Below, piece after piece: positions 59,348 through 64,000 of a stretch of 64,000 bases of DNA. Source of the DNA: Owenia fusiformis (Eukaryota > Annelida > Polychaeta > Sabellida > Oweniidae). The stretch covers positions 2,566,571 to 2,630,570 of the forward strand of contig CAIIXF020000011.1 of the NCBI GenBank assembly GCA_903813345.2, written 5' to 3'. Both the position numbers and the translations under genes were made by a program. Each line of letters starts with the position of its first letter. The stretch's first letter is position 1. The notes below the pieces were generated by a model. The model ran no database searches. It saw nothing but the letters and a program-made list of their open reading frames with translations, and was not told the DNA's origin.

Positions 59348-59793
59348 GGTTGACACTTGCTGGAATTACACACGAAAAAACACTCAAAGCGCTTAACAAA
59401 ATCACCAAACTTATCCCACCAACATTTCTAAAGCGCCTTAGAAATTTTATTTTGAAGGAAAATCTAAGAGAAAGCGTTACCGAGACTTTTGCCAGCATTT
59501 TTGGGTCCCATCCATCATTTCATTTCATGTATTTTTGCGGTGGCCCAAAGGTGTAGCATTCGTCTTATTTCGTCTAGGCCAAATGGTAAAAACCCCGGAA
59601 ATGCGTTTTACAAAAACCGATCGGTATTACACTACACTCCAAAAGCGTCTAACGATTTATAGCGTTTTTTTAGTGACTAGGGTTCTAGAAGTTTTGGAAA
59701 AGCGCTTTTGTAAATCCGCAATAGTTTTCAAGCCGGATTAAAACCCCGGGTGCCTTTCTAAAACGCATGGTGTAATTCCGGCAAGTGTCATCC
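59348..59793. mobile_element. MITE with GGTTGACACTTGC ends
   Basis: GGTTGACACTTGCTGGAATT and AATTCCGGCAAGTGTCATCC are inverted ends. The interior has AAAGCGC / GCGCTT words repeated. Confidence 0.65.
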
Positions 59794-61880
59794 ACCGTTT
59801 CAGTTATAGCAAAAAAGTGTATCCCTATAATACTTTGACCAACTTTTGACTTCATTTAACTTACCATTTTTGAGACCTCCCTCGAGAATTTTGAATGACC
59901 TTCAGTCTGTCGGCCGACGTTATAAACCCATTGTTGTTTACCGGTTTTTAAAAAAAGTGCGTAGTAATAATTTCGGCATTTTCGAACTACTTGTTTACGC
60001 CCGATTGGGCATGGTCTTTAACGAGTTGTTTAGCAATCAAGATGTTACTTTAATAAAATAAAGTATGGTATGCCTATAATGATTAGTACCTCCTCTATCT
60101 AATGGTGTATTTTTCAACTGCCCAAGACCACGGGAAATGGGTATAAAATGCGTTGGAAAAAGGGCTACTTTTAACTTTTTGAACTTCGACTTTATCTGAT
60201 TAATTCATAGAATAATTTATTTTTATGATTCATTTTAGATCGTACAAAAGTTGGATAATGTATCGAAAATCATGCTCGTGAAAAAATTATTTAGATTCAC
60301 TTCAAATCCAACGATCGTTACAGTTTTTACTAAACCTCAAACTTAAAACGGCTCATTTTTTACACAAATAACGTGTTTGACGACACAAATCACGGATCTA
60401 GCTGTAGTTTCTCTCTCTAAAGATTAGGCATTTCGCACACCAAATAAATATTGTTATATAAAAATATGTATCACCCATTATTCGCGGAATGTATTTAATT
60501 TCATGTATACGAAATATTTATCTGATCCGATAACGATTAAGTATTCATTTTTCAGTTTAAAAATACGAAAACTGCTAAAACGGGGCTAATATTGGGACAA
60601 AAATTACGTGTGACGTAATTATTTCTTTAATCATGCATTTTCTTCATAGAAATCTGGAATTAAATTTAAGGATCAATATTTAATGCAAAATATATATAAG
60701 ACGACCACAGCGTGAGCAATGTATCGAATTTTAGGCAAACAAAAAACAAGAATGATTCAATTAAACATGAAAAATTGTTACAGTTTTTAGTAAAATGAAA
60801 ACTCTTAAATGGCGTCATTTTAGCCCAAAATCCAAGTTGACGACATAAATAGTTCACGGATGTATTTCAGTTGACACCAAGCTTGAACATGAAATTCGCC
60901 AATTGAAATTCCAAATAAAACGATCGAAATAACATAAGTCTCGTAAAGGCGTATTGAATAATGTGTACGCCAAATATCAAGTTATGAAATTGAAAAATCA
61001 ATCTACGATAAGACACTTTGTAAATAGTATTAGGGTTTAAAGATACGGACACTTATGAACAGTTAACCTATTCTAACGACGGATCGTTTTCATGTAAAGA
61101 CGAATGTTCGAAATTCAAATTCAAGATGCCCATTTTGTGTAGAAAATATGTTTTCATCCGATCACACTACACATGTTCCAAATAACAGCTAAGAGAAAAT
61201 TCATTGATATTGGATGAAGTAGATGGATTTGGTACATTTCTTTGCATTGTGGGCGCATTTAAAACAGCGCCATATTTTACGGCACAATTTCCGCTGGCCT
61301 GCGAATCTTTTTTAGCGCGTCATTCCAATTGAAATGATGATTATATGTATAAATTCCGTATTTTTAGAATAGACAAGAGTGTAATTTTTTCCTCGTTCAG
61401 TTAAAATATTCTCATTTATGATATATGGAATAGTTCACACCTCATGTACCATGGTACTAAACATGTTATATGGACATTAAACTCACGAACGCGTACTGTG
61501 CTCCAATTTTGACTGATTTATGTAAATCCAAGAGAATCGTCTTAGCTTCTTTTGCGCGCTGTAAATGAATTTTTATACTAGTCTACATAATATTTTTCTT
61601 AATTGTTTCTCATTAAATTCGAAGTCATATAATAGAAACAAAATCGTATTTCAAATATTTTCCAGCTGTACACCAAACACCCACCAAATTAGATCATTAT
61701 GTAAAAAATGTTTGGGAGGAAAAAGAACAGTACTCTATGGCTCAAATGACATTTAATGTCATGATGTATGTCCATTTTTGTGATATATTTGTCATGATCA
61801 CTCTGTACCGAACTCAATAAGGAACTAGAAAATGGCAACTTCACGGAGTAGCAAATCCCAACGAACACTATATAAATCAT
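59794..61880. other. Non-coding stretch
   Basis: AT-rich. Short ORFs on both strands lack family motifs, signal peptides or splice support. TGACGACAcAAAT-like words recur near 60380 and 60840 in similar contexts and may mark an old repeat. Confidence 0.35.
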
Positions 61881-61889
61881 CAATCTGTA

Positions 61890-62640
61890 CAGTCACAAAA
61901 TAATATTTACCATCTACTCTCACCTTCAATAAATATATTAAATCATTGTAGCATCATGTAAATCTAAGAAATGGCGAATTTCTGCTATAGTCAGCCATTT
62001 TGAATTTTCAAAGACGCAAATCAGAAAAACAATGCCATAATTGTGATCTACTCTGAAATACCTTCAATTTGAGTATGATATAGCCATACTTTTAAGAGAT
62101 CAGAAAATAATTGCGAAATCACGCATTAGGCGGTCATTTTGATTTTTTTTAGGCCCGAATCAGAAAAACGCTACAATATTTGCAATCTACTCTAAATTGC
62201 CTTTCATTTGAGTATAATAAAGCTATACATCTCAAAATTAACGCAAATTCCTGTTTTCTCAACCCCCCCCCATTTACGGCCCCTGGGGGTCAGGGTGAAA
62301 AACTCGGGATATATATGTGAAATAGACAGATGTTAATATACTGCCAAAATTTCAAATAATAATATTTATTATTTTGGTTTAAAATGAAAAACATAATATT
62401 TTTGTGAAAAATTCCAGGCATTTTCAAACTGGCGGCCATCATTCAACAATATACATCTTTCCATTAAATATGAAGAAAATCTGTTGACTAGTATTCGAGT
62501 TATCTTCCGGACAGACGGACGAATTCAAGTTCCAACATGAATACCAGGATAAGTTCTCTTGGCCTCCAGTGTGACTGACGGACAGACGGACGGACGGAGG
62601 GCTTCACTATATCCCTACAGAACTTCGTTGGGATAATAAA
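61890..62640. mobile_element. Pearl-like element, different family
   Basis: Two to three units of about 150 bp (CAGAAAAAC, ATCTACTCT, CCTTCAATTTGAGTATGATA, ATAGCCATAC) are followed by two clusters of GACGGACAGACGGACGG (about 62507 and 62577). The end reads CTTCACTATATCCCTACAGA. Core tandem units plus a tetranucleotide repeat again fit pearl/CvE-type Helitron-like elements. Confidence 0.5.
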
Positions 62641-63164
62641 GATACAATAAGTATAGTAACATATACGTATTTACATTGCTTTATTTCTTTTGGTGTAGGG
62701 TATACTGATATAGGCCTACAACATACAACTTAATTGCAATACAATAGGAAATATGTCACAACTACTTGACTCTATGAATATAGAATTTAAAGCATTAATA
62801 CAGTGTGAAATTTAAAACATGATATCATATTGTGTTGCATAAATCATTAATTCAGGATCGGCAAGCAAATTTAGTTCTGTCATTTATTCAATTCAATTTA
62901 TTTCATAATTCTTATTTAATAATATTTTATTAATATTACTTGTATAATCTTATTTTAGCTAATATCATATCCATGTCAAATACCTAATAACCCAACATAA
63001 AGGACCAGGGAAAGTATAGCAAGTGATTTTAGAAGGTCACTATATCTTTCACCATGAGTACTTTCTCAAAACCTGTAAAGTGGAACACCTCTTTAAATGG
63101 AACACCTCCACAAGTGGAATTGTTGGAACTTCACTTGAAAGAAAGCACATTGTTTTAAATAAAA

Positions 63165-64000
63165 ATTAGTACCGTGGGTACTGGGCTCACATGGTGTTGC
63201 TCAAAAGTGAATGATGGCAAAATGACAGAAAATAAAAAAAATGGATATGATGTTTTTGCTGATTTTTTGTAACAAAATTATTTCATACAACTACTCTTTA
63301 CAAAGACATGGCTTTTACAATGCAGGACACCTGAAATTATTCGTAAAGCTAGGAAATGGGCCAAAAGTGAATTTCACAAGACAAAAATGGTGGCCGTTTT
63401 GAAAATAGGCGAGCTTTTGAAGCAGGAGTCACAGTTTTTTTTTCTTTATTAATGCTGAACAAAAATATTCTAAAACAGGAATCCTATCTACAGAGGATTT
63501 AAAAAGAGCCAAGTGTTGACAGACATTGGTTTTTAAACTTGCCACTATCTTGGACTGACTGAGAGACAGATGGACAAATAAATGTTAACTAAAATGGCTG
63601 AAAAAAAAATTGGATATGATTTTTTGCCGATTTTTTGTTACAAAATTATTTCATACAACTACTCTTTACATTGACATGGATTTTACAATGCAGGACACCT
63701 GAAATTATTTGGAAAGCTAGGAAATGGGTCAAAAGTGAATTTTTCGAGACAAAAATGGGGGCTATTTTGAAAATAGGCGAGCTTTTTAACCAGGAGTCAT
63801 AGGGGAGTTTTCTGTATTTATGTTGAACATAAATAACTTAAAACGGGAATCTTATCGACAGAGGTTTTCAGGCAAATGGTCCAAAAGTGGATTTCGCGAG
63901 ACAGATGGACAAATCCATGTTAACTAAAATGGCTGAAAATAAAAAAACGAATACAATTTTTTGCTGATTTTTTATAACAAAATTATTTCATATAACTACT
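63165..64000. mobile_element. Pearl/Helentron-like element, inverted second copy, cut by window end
   Basis: TAGTACCGTGGGTACTGGGC then TCACATGGTG is the inverse of the right end at 33510-33533. Core units follow in reverse (GAAAATAGGCGAGCTTTTGA, CGACAGAGGTTTTC). The element continues beyond 64000. Confidence 0.8.

Overview
This is a gene-poor, AT-rich, intron-bearing animal window. The long introns, GT-AG splicing, AATAAA signals, animal-style hevein-like domain and dense load of MITEs, Helentron-like elements and LINE debris suggest a marine invertebrate such as a mollusc, brachiopod, hemichordate or echinoderm. The sequence alone does not fix the species.

Genes: two related secreted-protein genes lie in tandem on the + strand. 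Gene 1 (2757-5169, 3 coding exons, 144 aa) and gene 2 (15222-29746, 4 coding exons, 153 aa) share an almost identical signal-peptide exon, a conserved 5'UTR acceptor, a short Cys-(charged helix)-Cys-Arg exon with phases 1 to 0, and a last exon starting in phase 0 after a nearly identical intron end. Gene 2 has one extra symmetric 1-1 exon carrying a six-cysteine hevein-like (chitin-binding type 1) domain. Its last exon stops early, and a readable helix relic lies beyond two stops. Two further exons with the same 1 to 0, then 0 phase pattern plus AATAAA (46993-48470) look like the 3' end of a third small Cys-bearing gene with no recognised start. Two weaker terminal-exon candidates lie at 30941-31132 and 37007-37329. 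A promoter-like block upstream of gene 1 (about 2581-2645) is repeated at 54733-54821, there with a TATA box but no recognised gene downstream.

Mobile DNA: most of the rest is transposon-derived. 0-15 kb holds gene 1 and two copies of a dispersed repeat (called R1 here) broken by MITEs. Intron 1 of gene 2 (15.3-20.9 kb) holds four large inverted-repeat elements. Intron 3 (22.3-29.6 kb) holds a mariner-like fragment, a pair of near-identical 464-bp direct repeats and a 21-bp minisatellite of about 0.9 kb. 30-31 kb holds a LINE reverse-transcriptase tail. 31.2-33.9 kb is a TTAA-flanked element (called X here) carrying a pearl/Helentron-like element. 39.5-56.8 kb is a deep nest: R1, interrupted by a CACTCC MITE, interrupted by a roughly 14.8-kb long-TIR element, containing a second X copy, containing a GAGGTCTCC Helentron-like element, interrupted by a 7.6-kb insertion with an 8-bp target duplication, which contains the third gene's exons and several small MITEs. 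57-64 kb holds more MITEs, a tRNA-like stretch and two further pearl-like elements, the last cut by the window edge.

No rRNA gene, CRISPR array, intact transposase gene or convincing minus-strand gene was found. The names R1, X, CACTCC and GAGGTCTCC are descriptive labels used only here.
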